A stretch of 64,000 bases of DNA from Bolinopsis microptera (lineage: Eukaryota > Ctenophora > Tentaculata > Lobata > Bolinopsidae), in the NCBI RefSeq assembly GCF_026151205.1, contig NC_087081.1:4295246-4359245 (forward strand), in the 5' to 3' direction. The stretch's first letter is position 1; each line of letters opens with the position of its first letter. The notes beneath the pieces were generated by a model. The model saw nothing but the letters and a program-made list of their open reading frames with translations, ran no database searches and was not told the origin of the DNA. Positions 48,701 to 60,700 of the stretch are shown here, piece by piece. The position numbers and the translations under genes were made by a program.

Positions 48701-51700
48701 GGAGCTTGGCGGAGTCCGCCAGCTCGGCGGACTCCGCTCGGAGTCCGCCGGACTCCAACAGAGTCCACTGACTTCCGACCTCCGTCTTCCGACCCTCGGC
48801 TAAATTTGTCACGTGACATACAACATAGCATTTTGCAATATTGTGGTCAGATGAAAAGGTCGCTAGTGATAAACTTTAACCATTACCCTCACAATGTCAA
48901 TAGTGTACAACTCTAGTCCTAACTTTGACCCTATAATGTATAAACGTTGACCCTAACCCTCCACCAAACCGTCCGCAGCGAAATATCAATGTCATTGACT
49001 GGTCACGTGACCAAAACAATTTTTGTCATATTATCTCATATTGGGAAGCGTTTTTAGTTTTACCCTACACGTTGCATGTGGCGTCATTTGGCCGGATCCC
49101 AGCAAGCAAAAATACGTCGACCATCACAGGACGACGCCAGCCAGCACTCTCTACGCTCTTCGAGCTCCGATCGTCCTGTGACGAAGTAAGGACGAAGCCT
49201 GAGGTCCTCAGGTAACATCGACCACCGATTGAAAATTCAAAGATTTTTTGACATAAAGGTCAAATGTAAAACTAAAATCTTGATGCTGATTGATTGACTA
49301 CGTCAATTTTTGAGCACAGCGCGAGCGCATGCGGAAAATGACCGCGTAGCTAGTCAAGATGTTGATAAATATTTGGCTTGTGGCGCGATGTGTTGCTCTA
49401 ACTATAGCCCTCTCGCTTGCAGTAGCGCGCGACCGCCGGAAATGACTTGTGGAACAAGCGCGCCCGCAGCGGCGCGAAAGCACCTGGTTAGCTAAATGAA
49501 CGCGATGTGCCTTGCATTGTAGGATGAAATCCTACTAGCTGACGCCACTCGCAGCTGTGATGTTCGCTGTACGTCAGCGATCGAAATTTATACGCGTATC
49601 ACCCGTTAAGATGTGCCACCCGACGCGCCACGCAATTTTTCTCGTTGCTCGTCGCACGTCGACGCCCTCATTAAATTTTTGGAGAAAATCGCTCGTCAAA
49701 ATTTGCTGGACCAGGACGATGTCCTAGCCTGGCAGCTCATTGCGCGGCGCGTCGCAACGAGCTTCGTTGTTCGTCGACGTGCGACGAGCAACGAAAAAAA
49801 TTGTGTGGCGCGTCGAGTGGCACATCTTAACGGGGGATACGCGTATAATTTTTGATCGCTGACGTACAGCGAGCAGCACAGCTGCGAATGGCGTCAGCTA
49901 GTAGGATTTCATCCTACAAGGCACATCGCGTTTACCTAGCTAACCAGGTCATTTCCGCCTCCGGCGGTCGCGCGCTACTGCAAGCGAGAGGGCTATTATA
50001 GTTAGAGCAACACATCGCGCCACAAGCCAAATATTTATCAACATCTTGACTAGCTACGCGGTCCTTTTCCGCAATATGCGCTCGCGCTGTGCTCAAAAAT
50101 TGACGTCGTCAATCAATCAACATCAAGATTTTAGTTTTACATTTGACCTTTATGTCAAAAAATCTTTGAATTTTCAATCGGTGGTCGATGTTACCTGAGG
50201 ACCTCAGGCTTCGTCTTTACTTCGTCACAGGACGATCGGAGCTCGAAGAGCGTAGAGAGTGCTGGCTGGCGTCGTCCTGTGATGGTCGACGTATTTTTGC
50301 TTGCTAAAAACGCTTCCCCATATGAGATAATATGACAAAAATTGTTTTGGTCACGTGACCAGTCAATGACATTGATATTTCGCTGCGGACGGTTTGGTGG
50401 AGGGTTAGGGTCAACGTTTATACATTATAGGGTCAAAGTTAGGACTAGAGTTGTACACTATTGACATTGTGAGGGTAATGGTTAAGGTTTATCACTAGCG
50501 ACCTTTTCATCTGACCACAATATTGCAAAATGCTATGTTGTATGTCACGTGACAAATTTAGCCGAGGGTCGGAAGACGGAGGTCGGAAGTCAGTGGACTC
50601 TGTTGGAGTCCGGCGGACTCCGAGCGGAGTCCGCCGAGCTGGCGGAGTCCGCCAAGCTCCGCCGGACTCCGCCGGATTCAAGTCTGGCGGAGAGGTCCGG
50701 CGGAGTCCGCCAAGCACTCCGCCGGAGTCCGCGGCGGACCGGAGTCCGCCTAGTGGCTTAGTCCGTGGCGGACACTCCGCCGAGCCGCCGCGGAGCCGCT
50801 CGGAGTCCGCGGCGGACTTTAAAGTCCGCTCGGAGTCCGCTCGGCTCCGCTCGGAGTCCGCCAAAATGTACTCGAGTCCACTGTAAATACATTTTGGCGG
50901 AGCACCGCCGGAGTCCGCTCGGAGTCCGGCGGCTCCGCCGGAGTCCGCTCGGAGTCCGCCCGGAGTCCGGCGGCTCCGCCGCGGACTCGACTCCGCGACG
51001 GATAGTGCCTGTTTTAAATTATCAATAAACTTTGTTACTGGATTCACGATCATTATTGATAACTTTACATGTAAGCAAACCTACCACTTCTAACCATCAT
51101 TACTTTTTTGGAAAAAGGTGGATGGAAAACAATAATGCCTATCCCAGGATCCTCAGCTGAAGAAGGGCTGTGTTTTATGGCAGTAAAGGCAGCTCAGATA
51201 AGAAAGCAGTACAGTGGTCTGATGATCGTGTATATTCCTACCTGCAGTCAGGACGGGAGCTTTACTGCTCTGCAATGTGGTATGTGCACATGTATACACT
51301 ATGTAGTATGTAACCATGGTTATATATTGTAACCATGGTTACATCGTAGTAATTATTATCTTTAAATTGGTGATCATTTGGATTGCTAAATTGTTGGACG
51401 GATAAAAATATGAATGTTTTAAGGCCTTCGAAATGATTTTTTCTATCAAGAGATACCATTGCTTTGCGAGTCGAGTGTGTGCCGCGTGTATTTGATTAAA
51501 TGAGCTATGCTCCGTATTATTGCTTATATTTTATATTTTACCCGGCGGTCATTAAACTTCCTCGATAACTATAACTAAATAAGACTCATGTTTTTACAAT
51601 AATGTCACAGCAGTGAACTACAGCACACTAGCTAACATGTTAAAACAGAATACAGAGCTCACTGCAAACAAGTTCCACCCCTCACTAAAACAGAATAGAG

Positions 51701-54700
51701 CGCCCACTGCAAACACGTTCCACCCCTCACTAAAACAGAATACAGCGCTCACTGCAAACACGTTCCACCCCTCACTAAAACAGAATACAGCGCTCACTGC
51801 AAACAAGCTCCACCCCTTTACCCTCCTTCTTCTTGCATTCACAAAACTTATTGCAACCTCCTTCCTCGTCGTCAAAAAACGCTGTCACATATTCCTCCTT
51901 CTTTGCGAACCCAGTAATATTGTCCTTGTTAACGTAAGAACACCTGTTCCTACAGGATTTCCTTTCGGTTCCATCTCCACAATCATGGGTAACTTCCCCC
52001 TCTCCGTTCTCCGTGCAGCTGCAACGCTCACACCCGTTATGGAAGTTATATCCGAGGAAGGCTGGGGTTGTTTCACCCTTCTTGACGTAGAGACAGCATT
52101 TGGTGTTTTCAGTGCACTCTATATGACCTGTTAATTACAATGTGTGTTTTACATTGTATAAACTACTTTCACAACTACAATTAAATACATTAATTGAGGA
52201 TGACTGTAAAGGTACTAAGGTATATTTTACCGATATTTGAAGTCAAGACGTTGTTTTACTGACAGTTGTGGCTGCACAACAATATATATATATATATATT
52301 ATATATTGTTGTGCAATGAAAGTGATCCTGCAGATTCATCTGCATTGATATATAACGGCAGCTAATTAATTAACTAATTAATTAACGGGAGCTAAACGTT
52401 TATGGTGAAAACAAAATGACACAAGGCTAATTGTAACAGTTCAATAGAACCTACTAAACTCACCCTCTGCCCTACACGTGCAAGTTTCGCAACCATCATA
52501 GAAGGTATCATAAAGATAGTAAACCCTCCTGTTAGCGTAGCACTCTGGGAGAAGCACTTGTGTAGAGGTGAGTTCCAAACAAGTGAGGGTGAACAGCAGG
52601 ACTCGGAACATGGTACTTTCCTGTCTGGTTGTGCTTAGTTTGTAGCGGACTTAGTAACTTAAGTAGTTGAGTAAAATAGTCATGGTCTGTATCAGTATAT
52701 TATATCAGTATATATACGAACATTAAGAGATTAAGTAAAGTTGATCTTCTAATTGGATCGAACTTCCTAAGTAGGTAGTAACGTAGTAACGTACGCCACG
52801 TACGAGCAAGGCAATCATGTGGTTAATTTGTACAACTATATTTAAAACAACCCGTTAAGGGGTATGTACTACAATCCGGGAGGGGGCTTATATATACAGA
52901 CTTATTAATCTTATAACAGAAAGAGGGGGGGGGTAAAAACAGGAAGGGGGGGGGGGGGTAAAAACAGAAAGAGGGGGGGTAAAAACAGGAAGAGGGGGGG
53001 GTAAAAACAGAAAGGGGTGGGGCGGTAAAAACAGAAAGAGGGGGGGTAAAAACAGAAAGAGGGGGGGGGGGGGGTAAAAACAGAAAGAGGGGGGGGGGGT
53101 AAAAACAGAAAGAGGGGGGGGTAAAAACAGAAAGAGGTGGGGGGTAAAAACAGAAAGAGGGGGGTAAAAACAGAAAGAGGGGGGGGGGGGGGGGGTAAAA
53201 ACGGAAAGACTTTTAGTTAGCGTCAAATCATCGGCTGCTGAAACATTTCTGAAAACTGATATTCACCGATATCAATCAATCAAAGATCAAATTGAATCTC
53301 GACTACTTTTCATGATGGGATGATCAAATTGAGCCGGCAAAGTTTCCCTTTGTACTTTCACCCTTAGTACAAACATTTCAATAATTTCATTTTTGTTAAG
53401 CTAGTGCACTCATTTTCATGATGCCAGTTAGCGCTGCACCACATAGCTTTAAGAATTTGTGAAGCAAAACGGATCGATTCCAGTAAATATCATCAAAACT
53501 GAGATTTAGCTTACAAATTTGTGGGTTGCCAAAGGACTAAAAGCGTTCAACTATTCCCTCACCACATCTTTACTGTCTAGAGTTTCTGATATCACCTTTT
53601 TTCAAACTTTCATCTCGACTCAAATCATTACTGTCACGGGGTCCGGACTCTACTGTCACATATAACCCACTTCCTCTACCTTGACACTACTACTATACTA
53701 TACTATAATATCTTGTTACCAGGACATGTTACCAGGACACCATAATCTCTTGTTACCAGGACAACAGACACATATTACCAGGACACTATAATCTCTTGTA
53801 ACCAGGACACAGACCCATGTTACCAGGACACCATAATCTCTTGTTACCAGGACAACAGACCCATGTTACCAGGACACTATAATCTCTTGTTACCAGGACA
53901 CTATAATCTCTTGTTACCAGGACAACAGTCCCATGTTACCAGGGCACTATAATCTCTTGTTACCAGGACAACAGACCCATGTTACCAGGACACTATAATC
54001 TCTTGTTACCAGGACAACAGTCCCATGTTACCAGGACACAATAATCTCTTGATAGCAGGACAACAGACCCATGTTACCAGGGCACTATAATCTCTTGTTA
54101 CCAGGACAACAGACCCATGTTACCAGGACACTATAATCTCTTGTTACCAGGACAACAGTCCCATGTTACCAGGGCACTATAATCTCTTGTTACCAGGACA
54201 ACAGACCCATGTTACCAGGACACTATAATCTCTTGTTACCAGGACACTATAATCTCTTGTTACCAGGACAACAGACCCATGATTTGATTTGAAACTTTTA
54301 CAAAATAGCAAATATACAAATGTACAGCAAATCGAACAAACATATAAAATGGGCCGAAATGTATAAATGCTATAAAGCGTGGGTCAGTGAAACAAGTACA
54401 GAGGACAACTTTTAAAACACGAGGTTTATGGCCGCCCAAAGTCTCAATAACGTCACCTCCACCTAGTAATAAAATTATGAAATATGAAGTGTGAAACAAA
54501 TTATGAAATATGAAGTGTGAAACAATCAAGAAATAGCTCGTATATAAATTATAAAATTGTCTCTCAAATACAGATAACGTCCCTAAACTATTAAGATACA
54601 CAATACTCATTCAAATACTGACCAGTGTCCGAGAGACATGAATTGCTTCATGGTGGTTTCTTATCACGGCTACAGACTTTCCCGTACCGGATATAGTGGT

Positions 54701-57700
54701 CGAGATGAGTCTGTTCAGCCCTCTTCTTCTTCAGGTCGGTAACCAGATGTTTCCTCGGCCTCGTTGCTCGTTCTTCGCTAGATCTATCTGGACAGATCCA
54801 TACATTTTTGTGGGTCTCAACTAGCCTCAGTCTTCCTGTTTTCATCAAAATCTGTTGAACCGCTGTTGAGCTTGGGACAGTGATCTTTACTGGTCGGATA
54901 GTCGTACTACCTGGCCTCTTCCTGCCGACTCTAGTCGCTTCGAAGTGAGGTTTGTCCCCAATCTCCTCCAGAACTGCGGTTACTAGCGCTGGAAGCTGTT
55001 CTCCCTCTTCTTCTTTCAACCCAAACACAATCAGGTTCTTGCTCCTGTCCTCCTCTGCAGCCACACTCTTCATCACCTTCTTCAGGATGTTACTGTTGCA
55101 GACCGTACCACTTGCACTGTTCTGTTGTACAGCTGCACTGTAGCTCTTAATCCCTGACTCCACCGTTGTTTGCACTGTCTCCTTAACCGACGTCTTAAAC
55201 AACTGTAGTTCTTTGTCCTTCTTCATATTACCCGGACACTATAATCACTTGTTACCAGGACAACAGACGTGCTGGTGTGTAAAAGAAGAAGGGGAGCTGA
55301 TCACAGAGAGTATAGACCCGACCAGGGAACTAACTACGGAACAGTGCCTTCTCTACAGAGGAGCTATGTTAGAGGACGATAATGAAATTGAAGGTTCATT
55401 TGTTTTTACTTGTAAAGGGGTACTCCGTACTCTCCTAGTCGTGGCGTGCACTGCATAGTAATTCCTTGTTCCGACGTATTAATAAGACCCCTCCCCTTTT
55501 TATAATCAACATTATTTTAGGAACATATGTTAGCATGAAAATAAAGGTATACTAAAACATAAACCCATGACTCCCTCCAGGGGAAGCATTGTGCGTGGTA
55601 AAAGCACGTGTTTACGACCTGGGAGAGCAGTTTAGAGAGGGCTGCAATATCTGCACGTGCAGGGGACGGAACAAGATTAACTGTAGTCCTACCACCGAGT
55701 GTCAGCAGGGTAAGAAGTGTTAGTAACACTGTAAGAAGTGTTAGTAACAGTGTCCGTAACACTTTAAGAAGTGTTAGTAACAGTGTCAGTAACACTGTAA
55801 GAAGTGTTAGTAACAGTGTCAGTAACACTGTAAGAAGTGTTAGTAACAGTGTCAGTAACACTGTAAGAAGTGTTAGTAACAGTGTCAGTAACACTGTAAG
55901 AAGTGTTAGTAACAGTGTCAGTAACACTGTAAGAAGTGTTAGTAACTGTGTCAGTAACACTGTAAGAAGTGTTAGTAACAGTGTCAGTAACACTGTAAGA
56001 AGTGTTAGTAACAGTGTCAGTAACATTGTAAGAAGTTTCAGTAAAACTGTAAGAAGTGTTAGTAACAGTGTCAGTAACACTGTAATAAGTGTTACTGAGC
56101 GAGATTAGATTAACATTTAGATATTTCACTACCAGCTGGTCTGTTCAACGAAGTGATATTACGACGAATTTATTTAAGGAATAATAATAAGAACGCATAA
56201 TATTTAGCTAATAAACGATCACCCAATCACAAAAAAAAGAAAATTGTTTTTACCTCCATATCGTTCATCAATTTACACTTTGTATTTCAGAGGAGATATT
56301 CTGCGAGTACTGGGATAAGTTTGACTTCACCTGTTCTTCCTGCACGTGCGATGGCGTGCAGTCCTCTTCCTTCACGTGTCTTACTTACGACAGGCACTGT
56401 GGAAAAGAGATGTCCCCTGAAGATAATAAAATATGGTGGGTAGAAATCTTAGTGGTGTTGAGCTAGGGGCTTTGAAAACTGTTGATTATTACTGTTTTGG
56501 GATGATAATGATGAGCTATTTTGAGGCTTAAACAGTAGTTAACACTTTAACAGTATAAGTTAGAAATAGTTCTGAAAAAAAGTTTCTTTCCATTTATAAT
56601 TTTGCGTGATCCAGCATGATTGTTGACCACTTTATCTCCACATGGTAATGTTGACCACTTTGTCTCCACATGATTGTTGACCACTTTGTCTCCACATGAT
56701 TGTTGACCTCTTTGTCTCCACATGATTGTTGACCTCTTTGTCTCCACATGATTGTTGATCACTCTGTCTCCACATGATTGTTGACCACTTTGTCTCCACA
56801 TGATTATGTTGACCACTTTGTCTCCACATGATTATGTTGACCACTTTATCTCCACATGATTATGTTGACCACTTTGTCTCCTCATAATTGTTGACCTCTT
56901 TGTCTCCACATGATTATGTTGACCACTTTGTCTCCACATGATTATGTTGACCACTTTGTCTCCACATGGTTATGTTGACCACTTTGTTACCACATAATTG
57001 TTGACCTCTTTGTCTCCACATGGTTATGTTGACCACTTTGTCTCCACATGATTATGTTGACCACTTTATCTCCACATGGTAATGTTGACCACTTTGTCTC
57101 CACATAATTGTTGACCTCTTTGTCTCCACATGATTATGTTGACTACTTTGTCTCCACATGGTTATGTTGACCACTTTCTTTCCACATAATTGTTGACCTC
57201 TTTGTCTCCACATGATTATGTTGACCTCTTTGTCTCCACATGATTGTTGATCACTCTGTCTCCACATGATTGTTCACCACTTTGTCTCCACATGATTGTT
57301 GACCACTTTGTCTCCACATAATTGTTGACCACTTTGTCTCCACATGGTTATGTTGACCACTTTGTCTCCTCATGATTGTTGATCACTCTGTCTCCACATG
57401 ATTGTTGACCACTTTGTCTCCACATATGATTGTTGACCACTTTGTCTCCACATGATTGTTGACCACTTCGTCTCCACAGGTTTGCATACACTCAGTCCAA
57501 CGAGCTGTCCACTGAAACCCCACAAATGGCCGATTTAGAGAACAGAATAGTAGAGGAATATGAGATTATATCTGGAGTTACCTTACCTCCAACTTTAACA
57601 GAAACTATAACCATGACAGAAACTATAACCATGACAGAAACTCTTCCTATCACAGGTATTACATTATTCCCTTCAACTTTCATATTCCTGAACTTTATAT

Positions 57701-60700
57701 TTATATTTATATGCTATTGGTTATTTTTATTTAAACAATACTGTTATTCATAATTTATAATTTGCAAATAATTGTCAAGAAGCAGTAAAAAAAGTAACAA
57801 AGAAAACTGATGCCACTGAAAAATTAGCTGTCACTGAGAAAACTGACATCACCTTAAACGTAACTGAGCAAGTAGAAGCAGTTTCAGAGAAAATAGTGGT
57901 TGTTCCAGAGAAGACAGATAAAACGGTGAAGACGACAGTTACCCCAGGTAATCACAGTGCTGGCAAGCTGCCAGTTACCCCAGGTAATCACAGTGCTGGC
58001 AAGCGTGCCAGGTAATTCAAGAATTCAGAATTGTAGCTTTAAAGCTAGTTTAAACTAAAACTGCCCCAGCCCATTTTTAATACTTCTCTTCGGTAACACG
58101 ACATCTGTCCGACAGCAACATCTGTCAAAATAGTGACAGCACTATTTTCTTGTGTTTGAAGTGATATCTCAAATTTGGCAGATAGAAAATCGCTCAAACT
58201 TACACAGATTATTTGTTCCTATAACCACCATACTTTATGAGTTTATGGAAAGTTTCAAGAAAATCGTAGGGTAGGATCCGACATAAACTATTGTCCAAAC
58301 AACCTATTTTCTGAGTCGGAATCTTCTCTTCTTGTTGTAATAATATTAATGTTTTTAGAAAACCTGGAGAAGCAGTATAAGATAACTTTATACATGGCAG
58401 AGAAGAAGTCCACTTGGATAGACGCGTACTATGACTGCCAGTAAGCAATAATCAGCATTTTTAGTTACAAGTAATTTCCAAATATTATATGTGAAGGTGG
58501 ATATTTAATAATTCTATTCAGAGACTCTGTTCTGAAGCTAACAATGAATCTAACAGTTAGCTCGTGCAATATTTTGTAATATAAGTTGGTTAATGAGTTA
58601 ATAGATAAGTTCATTACAGATCACTCAACATTAATTCTACATTTTCAGAGGAATGAGCATGACACTTCCAACTGATCTGAACGAGGTGCTGAACACTTAC
58701 CTGCAAAATTATCTGAGACAGCACCAGATAGAGACCTGGCTCAATGCTGAACAGTCTAATGGTAGGTTAATAGAGACCTGGCTCAATGCTGAACAGTCTA
58801 ATGGTAGGTTAATAGAGACCTGGCTCAATGCTGAACAGTCTAATGGTAGGTTAATAGAGACCTGGCTCAATGCTGAACAGTCTAATGGTAGGTTAATAGA
58901 GACCTGGCTCAATGCTGAACAGTCTAATGGTAGGTTAATAGAGACCTGGCTCAATGCTGAACAGTCTAATGGTAGGTTAATAGAGACCTGGCTCAATGCT
59001 GAACAGTCTAATGGTAGGTTAATAGAGACCTGGCTCAATGCTGAACAGTCTAATGGTAGGTTAATACTTTAATAGAGACCTGGCTCAATGCTGAACAGTC
59101 TAATGGTAGGTTAATAGAGACCTGGCTCAATGCTGAACAGTCTAATGGTAGGTTAATACTTTAATAGAGACCTGGCTCAATGCTGGACAGTCTAATGGTA
59201 GGTTAATAGAGACCTGGCTCAATGCTGAACAGTCTAATGGTAGGTTAATAGAGACCTGGCTCAATGCTGAACAGTCTAATGGTAGGTTAATAGAGACCTG
59301 GCTCAATGCTGAACAGTCTAATGGTAGGTTAATACTTTAATAGAGACCTGGCTCAATGCTGGACAGTCTAATGGTAGGTTAATAGAGACCTGGCTCAATG
59401 CTGAACAGTCTAATGGTAGGTTAATACTTTAATAGAGACCTGGCTCAATGCTGAACAGTCTAATGGTAGGTTAATAGAGACCTGGCTCAATGCTGGACAG
59501 TCTAATGGTAGGTTAATAGAGACCTGGCTCAATGCTGAACAGTCTAATGGTAGGTTAATAGAGACCTGGCTCAATGCTGAACAGTCTAATGGTAGGTTAA
59601 TACTTTAATAGAGACCTGGCTCAATGCTGAACAGTCTAATGGTAGGTTAATAGAGACCTGGCTCAATGCTGAACAGTCTAATGGTAGGTTAATACTTTAA
59701 TAGAGACCTGGCTCAATGCTGAACAGTCTAATGGTAGGTTAATAGAGACCTGGCTCAATGCTGAACAGTCTAATGGTAGGTTAATACTTTAATAGAGACC
59801 TGGCTCAATGCTGAACAGTCTAATGGTAGGTTAATAGAGACCTGGCTCAATGCTGAACAGTCTAATGGTAGGTTAATACTTTAATAGAGACCTGGCTCAA
59901 TGCTGAACAGTCTAATGGTAGGTTAATAGAGACCTGGCTCAATGCTGAACAGTCTAATGGTAGGTTAATACTCTAATAGAGACCTGGCTCAATGCTGAAC
60001 AGTCTAATGGTAGGTTAATACTCTAATAGAGACCTGGCTCAATGCTGAACAGTCTAATGGTAGGTTAATAGAGACCTGGCTCAATGCTGAACAGTCTAAT
60101 GGTAGGTTAATAGAGACCTGGCTCAATGCTGAACAGTCTAATGGTAGGTTAATAGAGACCTGGCTCAATGCTGAACAGTCTAATGGTAGGTTAATACTTT
60201 AATAGAGACCTGGCTCAATGCTGAACAGTCTAATGGTAGGTTAATAGAGACCTGGCTCAATGCTGAACAGTCTAATGGTAGGTTAATACTTTAATAGAGA
60301 CCTGGCTCAATGCTGAACAGTCTAATGGTAGGTTTAATTCTTTTTTCTTCGCAGGCATGGGATTCAGTCAAGGTTTAATCCAGATTCATTCACTCAGAAT
60401 AAAGTCTATCAATAAATCATTAAGTCTAATGGCAAGAGTCCTTCATGGTAGCAATCAAGTTTTAGTTTCTTTTTCCCTTGACCAAAAACTGTTATAAAAA
60501 GTTAAATGACCACAGCCGCAAAAGGCTGGCCTCAAAAGTTCGAGCTTATAGTGTATAAATACTATTTAAGTAATACTATAAAAGTAATTTCTATCGCAAT
60601 TTCAAGGTTATTTTAGTGGCCGTAGTGTAGTTCACTACTTTTTTACTCAAGGTTTGAACTCTAGTTTCGTCTTCACAGGGTTTGCATACTGGTTTACTGG

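Larger units (their letters stand above)
51118..56435 (+). other. Gene B: thyroglobulin type-1 and VWC-like exons
   Basis: Thyroglobulin type-1: LCFMAVKAAQ ... YIPTCSQDGSFTALQCG (51118-51279) joins GQQTCWCVKEEGELI (55259-55393), giving the diagnostic CWCV motif; the domain ends at TEQCLL. VWC-like 1: ALCVVKARVYDLGEQFREGC and ICTCRGRNKINC (55581-55709). VWC-like 2: EIFCEYWDKFDFTCSSCTCDG and FTCLTYDRHCG (56291-56435). Type-1 thyroglobulin domains often inhibit or bind proteases; VWC modules often bind growth factors or matrix. The intron splitting the thyroglobulin domain is almost 4 kb long and contains gene C, minisatellites and a LINE copy. Confidence 0.85.

Noticed and set aside
48547-51053. 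Reading frames with VRRTPSGVRRA-like sequence on both strands
   Set aside because: They are mirror images in the arms of the 2.65-kb palindrome and consist of GGAGTCCGC repeats.
51613-52134. 173-residue frame on the plus strand
   Set aside because: It is antisense to gene C exon 2, which has conserved Cys modules, clean splice sites and a signal peptide.
55517-56129. Leu/Thr and Ser/Val/Asn repeat frames
   Set aside because: All three come from the 33-bp GTAAGAAGTGTTAGTAACAG intronic array.
56547-57267. NHVETKRSTIMWRQ repeat frames on the minus strand
   Set aside because: Translation of the 26/28-bp acceptor array in the intron before gene B exon 14.
58727-60336. Regular repeats resembling a CRISPR array
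   Set aside because: Units are contiguous without unique spacers, and the locus is an animal gene with splice sites in every unit.
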